NCBI GenBank assembly: GCA_016271365.2
Contig: CM057451.1
Coordinates: forward strand, 495,245,501-495,309,500
Direction of reading: 5' to 3'
Length of the DNA stretch: 64,000 nucleotides
Origin: Neoceratodus forsteri
Lineage: Eukaryota > Chordata > Ceratodontiformes > Ceratodontidae
A program made the translations under genes and the position numbers. Position 1 is the first letter of the stretch; each line of letters begins with the position of its first letter. Shown piece by piece: positions 33,216-44,055 of the stretch. The notes under the pieces are model-generated. The model searched no databases, was not told the DNA's origin, and was given only the letters and a program-made list of their open reading frames with translations.

Positions 33216-34560
33216 GGGCTGATTCTTCCTTTTTTTTAGTGTAGTATTTCCTGAATAGTCATGAATAGTACTACTATTTGTTATTCGGATCCAAATAATG
33301 ATTACCGCATTATTCATGGAATTCGAAAAATATTGTTCATTACTTGCACACTCGTAGGCTGTTTACAGGGTTTCATAATAATATTGAAAAGCTGCCAATG
33401 TGTATCTAATGTTAGTCACCCTTTGTCCCATAGCCTGATGCTAAATTTTGGAGATCTGTGCCCTGGCTCTTTGCGCCTAAACCGTCCACTAAAAGTTTCA
33501 GTGCCCTAAGTCCCCCATAGTGTCTCTGTCACAAATTATTTTCAGTTCTACTCTTCTGTTGAGGATTTGGTTTACTTTGTTTTTTCAACTTTTGCAGCTC
33601 CTTACCCATTTTTTCTGTCAAGCTCTTTTGTTCCAGTTTCTGGATTTAGCCTCTGTCTCTGTTTTTCCAGTATGAGCCTCAAATGTCCACAAAGTATTGC
33701 TTTTACTATAACCCAGAGTATTCCTGGTGGAATTTCTGGAGAGGCATTCTCTAGCAGGCTTATTTTATTATTTGGTGGATTTTTCTCTGACCACTCGATC
33801 CTGCAGGAGGGATGCATTTAACCTCTAGAGTGCAGTTTCTTTTTGTTGCTGTAAATCTAAGTGCAAAACCTCTGGGGCATGGTCTGATCGGCTGAGGGGG
33901 GCCTATTTTACAGCTGTGCAGTCTATCTAGGTGTTCTTTTGCCAAAGAAAAAGTGTCAAACTTAGAGTGGATCTGGTGTGCCACTGGAAAAAAGTGAATC
34001 CTTTGTTTGGCCATAGAAATGTCACCAGGCATCTGCAAAGTCCAGTTCCCTTAGTAATGTTCTCAGTTTATTTGGTCACTGCATGTCCTCTACAAGGTAT
34101 TTTAGAAGTTCTGTCAACCAGCAGCACAAATGTCAGAGTCAGGTCTCCCCTGAATAGCAGCACCTCTTCTCCTTTTTCTGCTATTAATAGCAATAGTTTA
34201 TGAAAGAAAGCATAATCTGAAGCTGGGGGGGGGGGAATATACTGACACCAGTACCTTGAGGATCAAATATCTACCTTCCATGTTTGCGAGTACCTCCTGT
34301 GCTTCCAAGGTAATCCCATTCATGACCAAAATTGTCACACCTCTCCTCCATCCAGCCTGATATGAGGTGATGTGAACTTGTTGATACCTGAGTCTGACCA
34401 GCTTCTGAAGTTCCACCTGCAAGGGGTGGGTGTCCTGCAGCAGGATGAACTCTGCTTTAGTATGCCCAATATACATCTTTATTTTTTTTTCCTTTTGATG
34501 GGGTATGCAAGACCATTTACATTACACGTCACAATCTTCACCTTTGGGGATGCCGTAAAA

Positions 34561-35588
34561 ATGTAGTGGGTTATCCTCACATTTAAAGCAGGGCATTGCG
34601 ACCCCCCCACATGATTCCCCCCCGGAACTCTGCATTTGAGTGTCAGTCCATTTCCAGGCATTCTAAGAACTTGAAAACTAGCCATCTGGGCCAAAGAATT
34701 GTTAACTAACAATCTAACCAAGGTAGGAGAATATATACAGTATGTATATTCTCTAGGTCTCGCTGGAGCCCCCCCCACCACCACGCTTTGATCAACATGG
34801 ATCCAGAATTAGGTAGTGAACGTTTGTCCCCCATAATAGGAGTCCACTGCTCGAGCTACTCCAACAATGCAAGTGCTCTTATGTAAGAAAACAAACCTGC
34901 AGTCAACCAGCAGCACACCTATCACACCTATCATAATATCCCCTCTAATCCTCTCTGCTGTGAGTATTTGGAAAATAATAACCCTGTTTTCAGTCCCCCT
35001 TTTGAAACTAAAACATTTCTTTGTATAACAGATTGGTACGATTGTTATGTCCCTTCAAAAGGGACAAACCTCTGTCTAGGGAGCTTTGTAAATAATGTTT
35101 CTCAGCCCGGTACCTCCATCCCTTCTTCCCTTTAAAAGGGGTTCATCCATGTTCAGGCTCACCACAGGTGGAAACTAAAATGCCTATGAAGCCAGCTGGA
35201 AAGTATATTCCCATTGCAGTAATTTGTCTGTGGGACTAATGCTGACTCTGCTAAGGCAGTCTTGGTTTGAGTGGCCTTATTAATGCAACCCCATTAGACT
35301 GTGGTACCAGTTCTGGACAGGGTAGTTGCGCATATGACTATGACCTCATCATAGCTGTATTAATCTGTGGGCTATTGTATCTCTCAAAGGCCAAAACAAG
35401 GGGTACCAGTGCCCCCCCAGTCCACTGATTCTCATTGGCCTCCAAGAGGACAGCTATAACCCCTGCCCCCTCATACAGAAGACTCACTGCAAGGTTTGCA
35501 CTTCACTAGCCCTTAGTTCCCCCCTCAGTGGCCCACTTTATTGTTCCCTTTACACATCCAGCACTCAGTCTTACAGGTTTCAGAGTTC
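34561..35588 (-). other. L1 inter-ORF region, degraded
   Basis: Lies between L1 ORF2 (34560) and ORF1 (38470) on the minus strand, before the plus-strand L1 insertion. It carries G/C homopolymer runs and no readable motif. A short palindrome GAGAATATATACAGTATGTATATTCTC is at 34728-34754. Confidence 0.4.
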
Positions 35589-36956
35589 AAGACCACCCCC
35601 GCTTACTCAAATTCAACCTATCCCCGGAAGCTATTTTATATTATAAGCCAAGTTTTTTACCCTTTGAATTAAAACATTCAGTTATAGGGATATCTCTTAG
35701 AATCCACCTGCAGACTATGTCTTATTTAGGTTTAAATATACAAAGGAGCATGTACCAGCCTATTATGAACAATTTTAACTTCAAGATAAATGAGAAACCG
35801 ATTCCCTCTATCTGGTTCCCCAAGATTAGTCACTTTAAAGTACGCTTGTTTATAAATAATGGTAAAATACTCTCTACAAAAGACTTATTAGACAGAGAAA
35901 ATTTAAATAAAAAATATTTACCAAACTTGTTATTAGTGAAAATAGCTTTAAAAGCTTACTTTGGAACGGGCTGTCAGGATATCTTAAATAATATGAGATG
36001 AAGAGTTTCAAAACTCCATCCTATAGTTAATTTATATCAAATGCTACTGGCCTTTAAGTTCTCACCAGACCCAGTAAGTTCCTCATATTGGTGAAAAGAA
36101 ACCGAACATTATCCACAAAATTGGGCTGCTTTCTGGATCAGCGTCTACAAGTTTATTCCCTTGGACAATTTAAGATTGATCCAATATAAAATCCTTCACA
36201 ATGCATATTGGACTCCACAAAAAGTATATAGTTTTGGTTAAGCAGAGTCTAATAATTGCATAAAATGTGATTTGACAGAATGCTCAATTTCCCACATTCT
36301 TTGGTCCTGTTTGAAAGCCCGGCATATCTGGAGTTTGGTAAGAAATAACATAGGAAAGAAACTTTCTTTACACAATTTGATGAGCTTTAAGATGTGTATC
36401 TTGGGCAATCTTAATTCAATTAAGGGCATAGCTGAAAAATGTTCCTCATCCCTGTTGGCCATTTCAATGAAGAAACTTATAGTAAGACATTGGCTAGATA
36501 AAGATGATTATTGTATGAAAGAATGGATGGCGAATATAATGTACAATCTACAAATTATTAGACTCATTTATTTATTTCACAATACAATTAATATCTTCTT
36601 CCTTAGGTGGGTTAAGTTATAAAACCTACTGGTTTAGGTTGGGGGGTTCATTTGTTTTACTTGTCGATATGAGTATTAGACTCTGAAACTAACTTGGGAA
36701 ATGTTTCTAATACCTAGTATGATTAAGTTGACTTCCATAGCCTCCCTTTAGGCCTGAACATTGTATATTAATTTTTGCCTACTAGGATGGTTATTAATAG
36801 TGGGGGGGGGGTGAAGAATTTGTGGATTTAGGGTTTCATATTGTTTTTATTTTGTATTGGTCTATGGACATGCAGTGTTAAACTTCTTTGTCATGGACAT
36901 ATTACCTTGCTGTTGTACAAATAAAGAAAAGTTGGGAAAAAAAAGACCACCCCCGC
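35589..36956 (+). mobile_element. 5'-truncated L1 with 14-bp target duplication
   Basis: AAGACCACCCCCGC occurs exactly at 35589-35602 and 36943-36956. Between them lies a plus-strand L1 ORF2 C-terminus, in which two long frames (to 36001, then 36272-36622) carry SIWFPKISHFKVRLF and SISHILWSCLKARHIW. The latter resembles the terminal Cys/His region of L1 ORF2 (Tx1/L1 'CxxxxxxHxFWxCP'). It ends with AATAAAG at about 36920 and an A8 tract. 5' truncation, poly(A) and long target duplication are the signature of L1 target-primed reverse transcription. It inserted into the older minus-strand L1. Confidence 0.9.
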
Positions 36957-37480
36957 CCACTTTTGCGCCCATCCAGATCTTACCCCAATTGTATTTGGGT
37001 AGCATCGGGGTGGGGAGGACACAAGTAATCAAAATTAGGATGAAGAGAAGCAAGTTATTCAAAAGAATACAATGAGTTTACCTCTAACATCATGAGAACC
37101 TATTTAAGCATTTCTATGTCCTTTCTCATATAGTGTACTCACAATCCACTTCAGTCATTTAATTACTGAACCCAGGTTTGCATGTGAAAATATTTCAGGT
37201 TCCTGCATGTCACAGGTTGATGTAGACCCACTCAAGTCAGGGTAGGAAGTTCTAAAAGCTAGAGTGAGAGCAGTCACAAATCCCCCACTGTGAGCGTAAA
37301 GTCTCTAAATTATACTGCTGGCTGCTGTGTCTTCAGGTCACTTGTCCTGCTGCTTGATTGGTATTGCTTTGCCTTTCACTAGCTGCAGAATGTCTCTGAT
37401 CTCATGCATCATATGACAGGCCACCTAATGCCCAGCAGCTCAGATCTTTTGTTGCCTAATCATCTTTCACTCACTCCGGA
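36957..37480. other. L1 inter-ORF or ORF1-proximal sequence
   Basis: Continues the host sequence after the L1 target site. No coding motif is readable. It is probably decayed minus-strand L1 between ORF1 and ORF2. Confidence 0.35.
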
Positions 37481-37489
37481 ATGGCTGTG

Positions 37490-38470
37490 GTCAGATGTCC
37501 AGACCTTGTTTCCTCACCTCTACCATGATTCCATGTTCCTTCAGAACAGCTGTGGCTTTGGTTTGGGTATTATAAATTTGCACACCATCCTCCCAAGAGA
37601 TTCTGAGCCATGCAGGATAAGGGGCTTGAAACTTGATTTGTTTCCACTTCAGTGGCCTCAAAATGTCTCCAAACTGCATATACTTTCTCTGAATTTCGGG
37701 GGGGGGGGTAGTACTGATCAAGGAAAAGGCGGGAGCCATTATATGTAATGTCCTTCTTTTGCCAGGCTAACTTTAGGACTTCCTGCTTTGTCCTGTAACT
37801 CAAAAATTTAAAGAGGATTGGAAAATTGGTCTAACTTGTGTGTCTGAGGGATAAGACAAAAGTGCTTGGTGGGCAAGTTCAATCCAAAGTGCCGTACTGG
37901 GTGGGAGAGCTAGCACATTTCTTAGCAAATCCACCAGAGAATCACACATGTTGGCTGTCTTTGATCCCTCCTGTAGTCCAGTCAATCTTAAATTGTTCCT
38001 CCTTGATCTCGCCTCGAGATCAGTTCATTTCTTTTGGAACACTTCTGTATACTGTAGCAGCGAGTCTAGTGTTGTACAGAACTGTATGGCACCATCTTTG
38101 ACCACATTGACCCATTCCTCAGCTTCCCTTACTCTCTTCTCTACTCCAGCAAGTCTCTCTTATGTCTTTTAAACTTCTGTTTGTTTATTTTTCTAGAGGC
38201 TTTAATTTCTTTTAGTGGTAGCTCAGTCCTGTTATGGGTTAATCTCTCACCTTCATAGTCTGTGTCATAACTGGGGCATTTAGAACTCATGGGTGGGACA
38301 CTGGTGCTCTGGTCTGTACTATCCCCTCCAAATATTCTACCATCCTGTGACATGTTTGCCTTTTTGAGAATGGAAATGTGTTTTCCTGTCTTCTTCCTCA
38401 TAACCTGTTGGCATTTGAGACTATATTGATAAAAAATATGTTGCAAGGGGAAAATGTAATCCTTGGGATA
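37490..38470 (-). pseudogene. L1-type ORF1 (RNA-binding protein), broken
   Basis: From 38470 the minus strand reads MRKKTGKHISILKK with a basic/acidic N-terminal part to about 38141. A middle segment with LVDLLRNVLALPP follows (37985-37800). Then comes the C-terminal RNA-binding segment YRTKQEVLKLAWQKKDITYN, YMQFGDILRPLKWKQIKF, YPAWLRISWEDGVQIYNTQ and KATAVLKEHG (37800-37491). The last set matches the L1 ORF1p C-terminal domain pattern ('FxNYxxKexvLxaA.kk..i.y.g..i..fxDyspet', 'LyPARLrI..dG..k.F.tpeeA'). Frameshifts and stops split it. It is the upstream ORF of the minus-strand L1. Confidence 0.75.
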
Positions 38471-38499
38471 GAAGGGAGCTGCCATGTTAAGCTGCATGC

Positions 38500-38839
38500 C
38501 GCTTCAACACATCACCAAGAAGTTGGTGAGGTGATGCTATGGATGGCATTTGTGACAATACACCACATACAGCCCACTTTCCAGGAAGCTTATGCATGTA
38601 TGTTCCCATGGATGGAGACAGGAGAGGAACCAGAACAGGAAAAACATTGCCCACACAGGAAATGCTGTCTTATAGTCCTGGAATGCTGCATCCATCACCC
38701 CACCCCACCCCCACATCACCAGGCCCTTCGATGCACTGCCTTGATCTCTCAATCCAACATCCTCAGTAACATGAAGCCTACTGTCTTGGTGACTGCAGAT
38801 AGGGACCCCCAGAAAGGATTCTTCAGACCTGGTGGATAT
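38500..38839. other. Unclassified sequence 5' of L1 ORF1
   Basis: May be the L1 5' untranslated region. Overlapping frames of up to 164 aa have no motif. Confidence 0.35.
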
Positions 38840-39127
38840 CAGAAGTGGGCAAGTCAAGAATTTTTCACCTAGAGTCAAGCCAGAGCTTAGCAAGGGGTCT
38901 GGCTTGACTCTATGAGCTAAAAAAGAAGTCAAGCCCTGGCTATTACAAGTTGTTCTCTACATAGCAGTTGAACATTTTAAACACAACACTAACTGCTCAG
39001 GCTGACAAAAATGCCTACTTTGACCATAACAGGTTCAGCTTGACCTTGGCTCTCAATTGCTTATAATGGTCTAGTCGAGCCAGACACTAAGCTCGAACCA
39101 GGCTCAAGTCTGCTCTGCCCACTTCTA
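38840..39127. mobile_element. hAT-type MITE
   Basis: The ends are CAGAAGTGGGCAAG and the reverse complement of TAGAAGTGGGCAGAG. The flanks GTGGATAT (38832-38839) and GGGGATGT (39128-39135) match at 6 of 8 positions, consistent with a decayed 8-bp duplication. 'YAGARGTGGGCA' ends are typical of hAT. Inside are repeats of GTCAAGCC and its complement GGCTTGAC. Confidence 0.6.
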
Positions 39128-39610
39128 GGGGATGTTGGAGGGCTTAGTGAGTCCAGAGAACATGAGTGGAAATGGGAGGTGAGTCCAATAAGCAGTGGGG
39201 ACTGAAGGCATAAAGGAATGGAATACCCATGGAAATACAGGCGGAGATAAATTAAAAAACCCTTTGCCACCTCCAGGTGGTTGGAACCAGTCCTTTGGCC
39301 ACCTTCTCCCTTCATTCCAGTTATCTCTATCACTCCATCAGCTGCACTGCTCTCCCAACCACTGAGTCATAATAAAATGCAAGTCTCCTGGCTATGTACT
39401 AGGAGCCATCAGTGCCTTTTTATCCAATCTCTCCTACATTGCCTGACACCCCCAGAGCCCTAACATGCAATTTCTTACAAGAGGGACCCATTTTAAACCC
39501 CCCAATCAATTATTTTATGGGCCCAATAGTAGTCAAATCCCACTACTCAGTTGTTCCTCCAATCTGCAGTAAGTCGATCCCAAGACTGCACCATGCCGTC
39601 TAAAAGGCCA
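39128..39610. other. Unclassified sequence
   Basis: No motif or repeat family recognised. Confidence 0.35.
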
Positions 39611-39614
39611 GTGT

Positions 39615-40035
39615 GTCTAATGTAGTTACTCCTAACTTAATTAACCTCCTCTTTAGGGGCCTACTCCAATGTGCCTAGCTTCAGTCATGCCAAACTGTAT
39701 TAACTTCCTCTTTAGAGGCCTACTTCAGTGTACCTAGGGTCAGTCACTCTAAACTCAATTAACCTCTTTTTACTCTCCTCTAATGTGTCTAGCTTTAGTC
39801 ACTCCAAACGTTACCAACATTCTCTTTCAGGTCCTACTCCAATGTGCCTCACTCCAGTCACTGCAAACTTCATCAAACTCCTCTTTAGGGTCCTACTCCA
39901 GTGTGCCTAGCTTCAGTCACTTCAAACTTCATCAAACTCCTCTTCAGGGGACTACTCCAATGTGCTTAGCTTCAGACACTCAAAACCTCATCCACCTCCT
40001 CTGTGGGGAACTATTCCAGTGTACGTAGCTTCATT
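39615..40035. repeat. Minisatellite, unit about 62 bp
   Basis: About seven diverged copies of a unit reading CCTACTCCAATGTGCCTAGC, TTCAGTCACTCCAAAC, TCATCAA and CTCCTCTTTAGGG. Chance frames (60 and 81 aa) arise because the unit is open in one frame. The last copy is interrupted at 40043 by the hairpin element. Confidence 0.9.
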
Positions 40036-40043
40036 CACTACAA

Positions 40044-40308
40044 AGCACAGAAAACACAAATAAGGAGGAGCACTTAAATAAATAAAGCAGAAAATAAGTC
40101 AGCACACACAGATAAGGTGCAAACGCATGGAGCCCACGGGGTAGCAGTAGCTGCAGGCTCCATGCGTTCGCACCTTATCTGTGTGTGCTGACTTATTTTT
40201 TGCTTTATTTATTCAAGTGCTCCTCCTTATTTGTGTTTTCTGTGCTTTGTTAATCTTTTGGAGTGAGCACCCTCATATTTGGAGTGCTCCGGTATTTGTG
40301 TGTTTCTT
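40044..40308. mobile_element. Hairpin element with 14-bp direct repeats
   Basis: TTCATTCACTACAA occurs exactly at 40030-40043 and 40309-40322. Between them, two arms of about 93 bp (about 40043-40133 and 40157-40250) are near-perfect inverted copies with a loop of about 24 bp. Paired words include GCACAGAAAACACAAATAAG and GGTGCAAACGCATGGAGCC. A unique tail of about 58 bp follows the right arm and ends GTGTGTTTCTTT. The 14-bp duplication is longer than usual for DNA transposons and resembles retrotransposition, but no A-rich tail is seen. Class unresolved. Confidence 0.8.
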
Positions 40309-40322
40309 TTCATTCACTACAA

Positions 40323-41835
40323 GCCTATCATCTTCCTATAAGCCCCTTCTCATTGGGTGAGCTTACTAGCCAGTAATTCTATCCCCCCCCCACTTAGTGG
40401 TGCCTTTTTGTCTGTGAGTGCCCTCCAGCCTTGTTTTCATGCTGCCACCAGTGAGCAGCTGCAAGGTAGGTATTTAAGGCCCTAGTTTTCCCAGGCTAGA
40501 GAAGAGGGTAGGAGTCAGCAGTGGGTGTAGGGCAGTTCCCGAGGGCCCCCCACCTTGGCCTAGTAGGCTGGCAGTATGCAACATTGGTGTGATGTGGGGT
40601 TGGTACTCCTAGGGAGGGTTGGCAGTAATAGTTGGTTGTGGAGGCTGGGAGTAAGTCCTCTGGTTATGGCTGTGGAATATCTGCTGCAGTTGGGCAGGAG
40701 GGGCAGAAGGCAGAAGGAACAAGGACAGGATGGCACCAGTAATCCCTCTGTGATCCAGGGGTCCTGGTACCACAGTTTAAGGTAAAGGGCATCCAAGCAG
40801 TGGGGCTGTTCTGGTGATGGCAGCACTGCAGCGGGGCACATTGGAGGTGGTAGCTGTGGTGCATCTTTACCCATGCGGCGTGCTGCCTGTTAGAAAAGCA
40901 GAAGGCTGGGAGAGTGAGGCCTGGGATTCACTATAGGGTCTGCCATGCCCGGGTCTGGGGCAGGCCCTGGGACCTGCCATACCCGTGTCTGGGACGGGTC
41001 CATCAGGGCCATTATGGGCTGTGACTTTTCCGTTGGGAACAGGAGATTGTGGAAGGAATGGATCCATCGTTTGCTAGTGCAGCCCGGTGCTGGTTTTAGA
41101 GTAGCCCCAGAAGTAAAGTGCACTGTTTTATGGTTCAGGAATCCATGTGTGGGATAATGTTGGGAGCAGCCGCAGAGGCTTAGGCTGCAATCCGCCCTGA
41201 GATAATTTTGGCTCGGTTAGCACTGGAGGAGTAAGGCACTCCCCTATCTGGAGATTAAGGGAATAAAAGAAAAAGGGAATCAAGTCTGTGAGAAGGGTTT
41301 CTGTGGAAGAAGCTGTACAAAATAAGGAGCCAGTGTGGTCTGTTCATTCTAGGACTGAGTGTAAGAAATCTTGCTGCACGCTGATTGAAATTCCTGAAAC
41401 TGCCGCTTGTACTTGCTGCTATCTCTCAGCCCCATGGAGCTGCTTCAGTTTTGATTTTATGTAGAAATTAGATTATCTGGACTTAATCATTTTAATGTCC
41501 AGAATAAAGTTGATGGTTGCAGTAATTATGATTGTGGTGTCCATTTGTGGATTAGGGAAGTGAAGAGATGGGAAAAAACTGACTCCCCCACCCCTAGTCC
41601 GTGGACAATAGCAACTGCTACCACCCGAAACTGGTGTGGACTCCTATTTTTTCATCACCAGCTGTTCGGGGATATTCTTCTGGGGAGAGGTAGGATGTTA
41701 TCATATAAGAAGGCATCACAAGGTAGGCCACTTCATGTTTTTTGCAACGTTTCACAACAAGAATGTTCTTGGAGTGCTTCTGGTCTGTACCGTTTCCCTT
41801 CTTACAACATCAGGACCCCTAGACTCAAGAGGGGA
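40323..41835. other. Unclassified, GC-richer sequence
   Basis: No coding motif among several 60-124-aa frames. 'GCCATGCCCGGGTCTGGG' and 'GCCATACCCGTGTCTGGGACGGGTC' near 40945-41002 form a short local duplication. Nothing else can be supported. Confidence 0.35.
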
Positions 41836-41861
41836 AGGGGGGTTACCTTCCTACTCCACTA

Positions 41862-42004
41862 CACTATACTATATACTCACTATACTATATGCTATATACT
41901 ATACTATACTATACTATAGTATACTATAGTATACTATACTATACTATACCATACCATACCATACCATACTATACTATACTATACTATACTATACTATACT
42001 ATAT
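41862..42004. repeat. (CTATA)n pentanucleotide microsatellite
   Basis: TACTATACTATA units with internal variants (ATAGT, ATACC) cover about 140 bp. It directly abuts the 5' end of a SINE. Confidence 0.95.
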
Positions 42005-42210
42005 TAGAGGCAGTATAGCTTAGTGGTTAAGGACACTAAGCTGCAAACCTGGAGACCTGGGTTTGAATCCCATCTGCTGCCATGAGCATACTGTGTGACC
42101 CTGAGCAAGTCTCTTAACTTCTTTGTGCTCCCAGGTCACACCTGGAAACACGCTTGGGCTTAGTGTGCCTTTCCTGGTTAAACAATTTCTCCTTTCCCTT
42201 TCCTACTATA
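42005..42210 (+). mobile_element. MIR-like tRNA-derived SINE
   Basis: The head carries an A box (TAGCTTAGTGG, 42016-42026) and a B box (GGTTTGAATCC, 42060-42070) spaced as in a tRNA gene, so it has internal pol III promoter elements. The body TGTGTGACCCTGAGCAAGT plus CTTAACTTCTTTGTGCTCCC resembles the MIR/CORE-SINE body. The tail includes GGCTTAGTGTGCCTTTCCTGG. It is the best preserved of four related segments in the window. It is not a tRNA gene because the acceptor and anticodon stems do not close. Confidence 0.85.
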
Positions 42211-42900
42211 CATGTCAGGCATAATATTTGGATCTGTGTTGGCCTACACCTGTGGACTACTGTATATACCTGCAATATCTTGACAGAAAAATTATGACTT
42301 CCCTCAACCTCAGTTTACTCCGTTTCTAGTCACAGTTGCTAGCACAGAAAGTGCAGTCTAGAAAAATATCCACGAATGAACTTTTTTCGGCTTTTTACAC
42401 TATGGTTGTCAGAACTAGATCTAAAAAGATTAGAACCCTTTAGAGCCCATGGGTTTGAGTTCAAGTTTAGAAACAGAACATCTATGGGGTCTAAGTATTA
42501 AGAGTGCTAAGTACTAAATAAGAGGCTGTTGTGTTCATACAGTTTAAAAACAGGAGGTGTCGGTCTGGAAAACAAACTAAATAATGGGAAGTATATTCTA
42601 CTCATGCAAAACTAGGAATGTTCTGGTTTTTGTTTTACCAAATCACCCATGACTTTGGTTCTGGTACTGATTCTGGTTTTGGATTCATGGCCAATATGCA
42701 TTCAATATAAAACTTGCTCTATATGTTCATTTCAAAGTATACTTAAGGGGAAATTGGTACCATTCTGTAGAAAACAGTTTCATATCATGACAGCTAGCAA
42801 GTCCCATTTGTTGGTATGCTCACAGAAAATCTTCTTGAAAGATATTTGAGACAGTGCTGTAGAACATAGCTTGTATGTAAATTTCTAGTTAGCCATCTGT
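42211..42900. other. Unclassified AT-rich sequence
   Basis: No repeat or coding evidence. Confidence 0.35.
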
Positions 42901-42929
42901 GCACAAATAGTGACTGACAGGAGACAAAG

Positions 42930-43690
42930 AAAAGTAAGTGACAGCAGACAAGAGCAACGTGTTGAATGATGGGACATAGGCTGACACAATGTAGCCCATA
43001 GCTTGCAGTTTAGTCAGTTGTCTGTGTGCAAGCAGGACATTTTTTTCTTCTGTTTCCTTAACCAAACAAAATAATTGTACTGGACATGGCATAGGCTTGT
43101 GTTGTGTGTGAAGCCTTTTTGGTGGAAGGGGGCAGCTGTTGGCAGTTGAGGGAGTAGCTCCTGTCTGCAGTGTCACTGGCCATTTATCCATCCAAGCAGG
43201 AATATTTTCCTTTTGTAGTCCAATAAAAAACAAAGTGCATGGCCAGACGTGGTACCAACCGTACATCACATGTGAAGCCTTTTTGTGGGGAAGAGGCAGC
43301 CCTTGACAGTTGTGTAGCCCCTAGCTGCAGTGTCACTAGCCATTTTCCATGCAAGTACCCAAGGAGGAATATTTTGTTTTTGTGTAATCTAATAAACAAA
43401 TAAGATGCATAACCAGAGCCAGTACAGGCTTGTGTCATGTGTGAAGCCTTTTTTTTGGGGGGGTAGCCCTTTGGCAGTTGCGTAGTAACCCTGTCTGCAG
43501 CATCACCAGGCATTTCACGTGCAAGCAGGAACATGTGTTTTGTGTAGTCTGATAAGAAATAAATTGTGTAAGCATAGCCCATAAAAGCTTGCATAACATG
43601 TGCTGCCTTTCTGCAGGGAAGGGACAGCTTTTGGCAGTTGAGTAATAGCCCCAACTTGTAGTCTGGCTATTGTTAGCCAGTTGTTACCTT
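42930..43690. repeat. Tandem repeat, unit about 165 bp
   Basis: Four to five diverged copies with boundaries near 43106, 43270, 43438 and 43600. Each contains GTGTGAAGCCTTTTT, GGCAGTTG.GTAG, CTGTCTGCAGTGTCAC, CATGCAAGCAGGAA and TAGTCTAATAAAAAA. Frames of 126 and 156 aa on the minus strand come from the unit. It lies just upstream of a Ser-rich ORF. Confidence 0.9.
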
Positions 43691-43839
43691 GTCTTGAGAC
43701 ATGCACTCATTATTGCCACCTATTTCCCTAAAGTGACTGAGGAAGGCATTGGGGTTTTTCTTGGAGGGAGCTGGCTATGTTTGTACTCAGCAACTGTTAC
43801 TTGAATTGTAAAACTTATTAAACAATATTAAGAATTAAG

Positions 43840-44055
43840 ATGGAAAGGAGTGGGACTGTGAAGCAAGCATCTAGCAGCAGTAAGAAAACAATAGTCACAA
43901 AAAATGCTTCTTCTACTGTAGTAGGCGCACCCTCTTTCCCCACTGCAGCTTCCTCATCCTCCGAGTCCTTATTGTCTTTTGAGATCCCATCATGTGAGTC
44001 TGCTACTGCAGGTTCAAGTTCAAGTTCAATTCACCAGGAAAACTCAACTGAGCAA
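43840..44055 (+). pseudogene. Ser-rich N-terminal ORF fragment
   Basis: An ATG at 43840 opens an in-frame stretch MERSGTVKQASSSSKK.. rich in Ser and Thr, with acidic residues. It continues to about 44055, where the antisense LINE tail begins. Low-complexity Ser/Thr-rich leaders precede the BED finger in hAT transposases, and the second hAT (62.8 kb) also has one behind a tandem array. A truncated hAT first exon is therefore possible. No zinc finger survives, so this is a weak inference. Confidence 0.3.

Larger units (their letters stand above)
30131..34560 (-). mobile_element. L1/Tx1-like LINE ORF2 (antisense), degraded
   Basis: Read 34560 to 30131. Endonuclease: KIVTCNVNGLAYPIKRKKK at 34546-34485, then FILLQDTHPL, RRGVTILVMNG and MEGRYLILK (34476-34260). 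Linker: SCRIEWSEKNPP, ENASPEIPPGILW (33810-33680). RT: NGFLSEFYKLF, LVIPNPGKDPTLC (32168-31930), FVAGHQAQDGICRTIH and VMSMDAEKAFNQVDWN (31870-31735), then YADDVLLYL (31090-31050), LSGYALNGTKTEI and KLEYLGTYLK, and FRYLQIQVLVSQHL (30420). YADD is intact in a broken context. The order and motifs are those of L1/Tx1-clade ORF2. It is interrupted by a MITE (31.28-31.67 kb) and a fold-back (32.4-33.2 kb). Confidence 0.85.

Noticed and set aside
38378..38932. Overlapping 164-aa and 131-aa frames on opposite strands
   Set aside because: No domain or splice evidence. The region is probably L1 5' sequence.
42005..42085. A tRNA gene
   Set aside because: A and B boxes are present, but the acceptor and anticodon stems do not close and the sequence continues into a SINE body shared with other copies.
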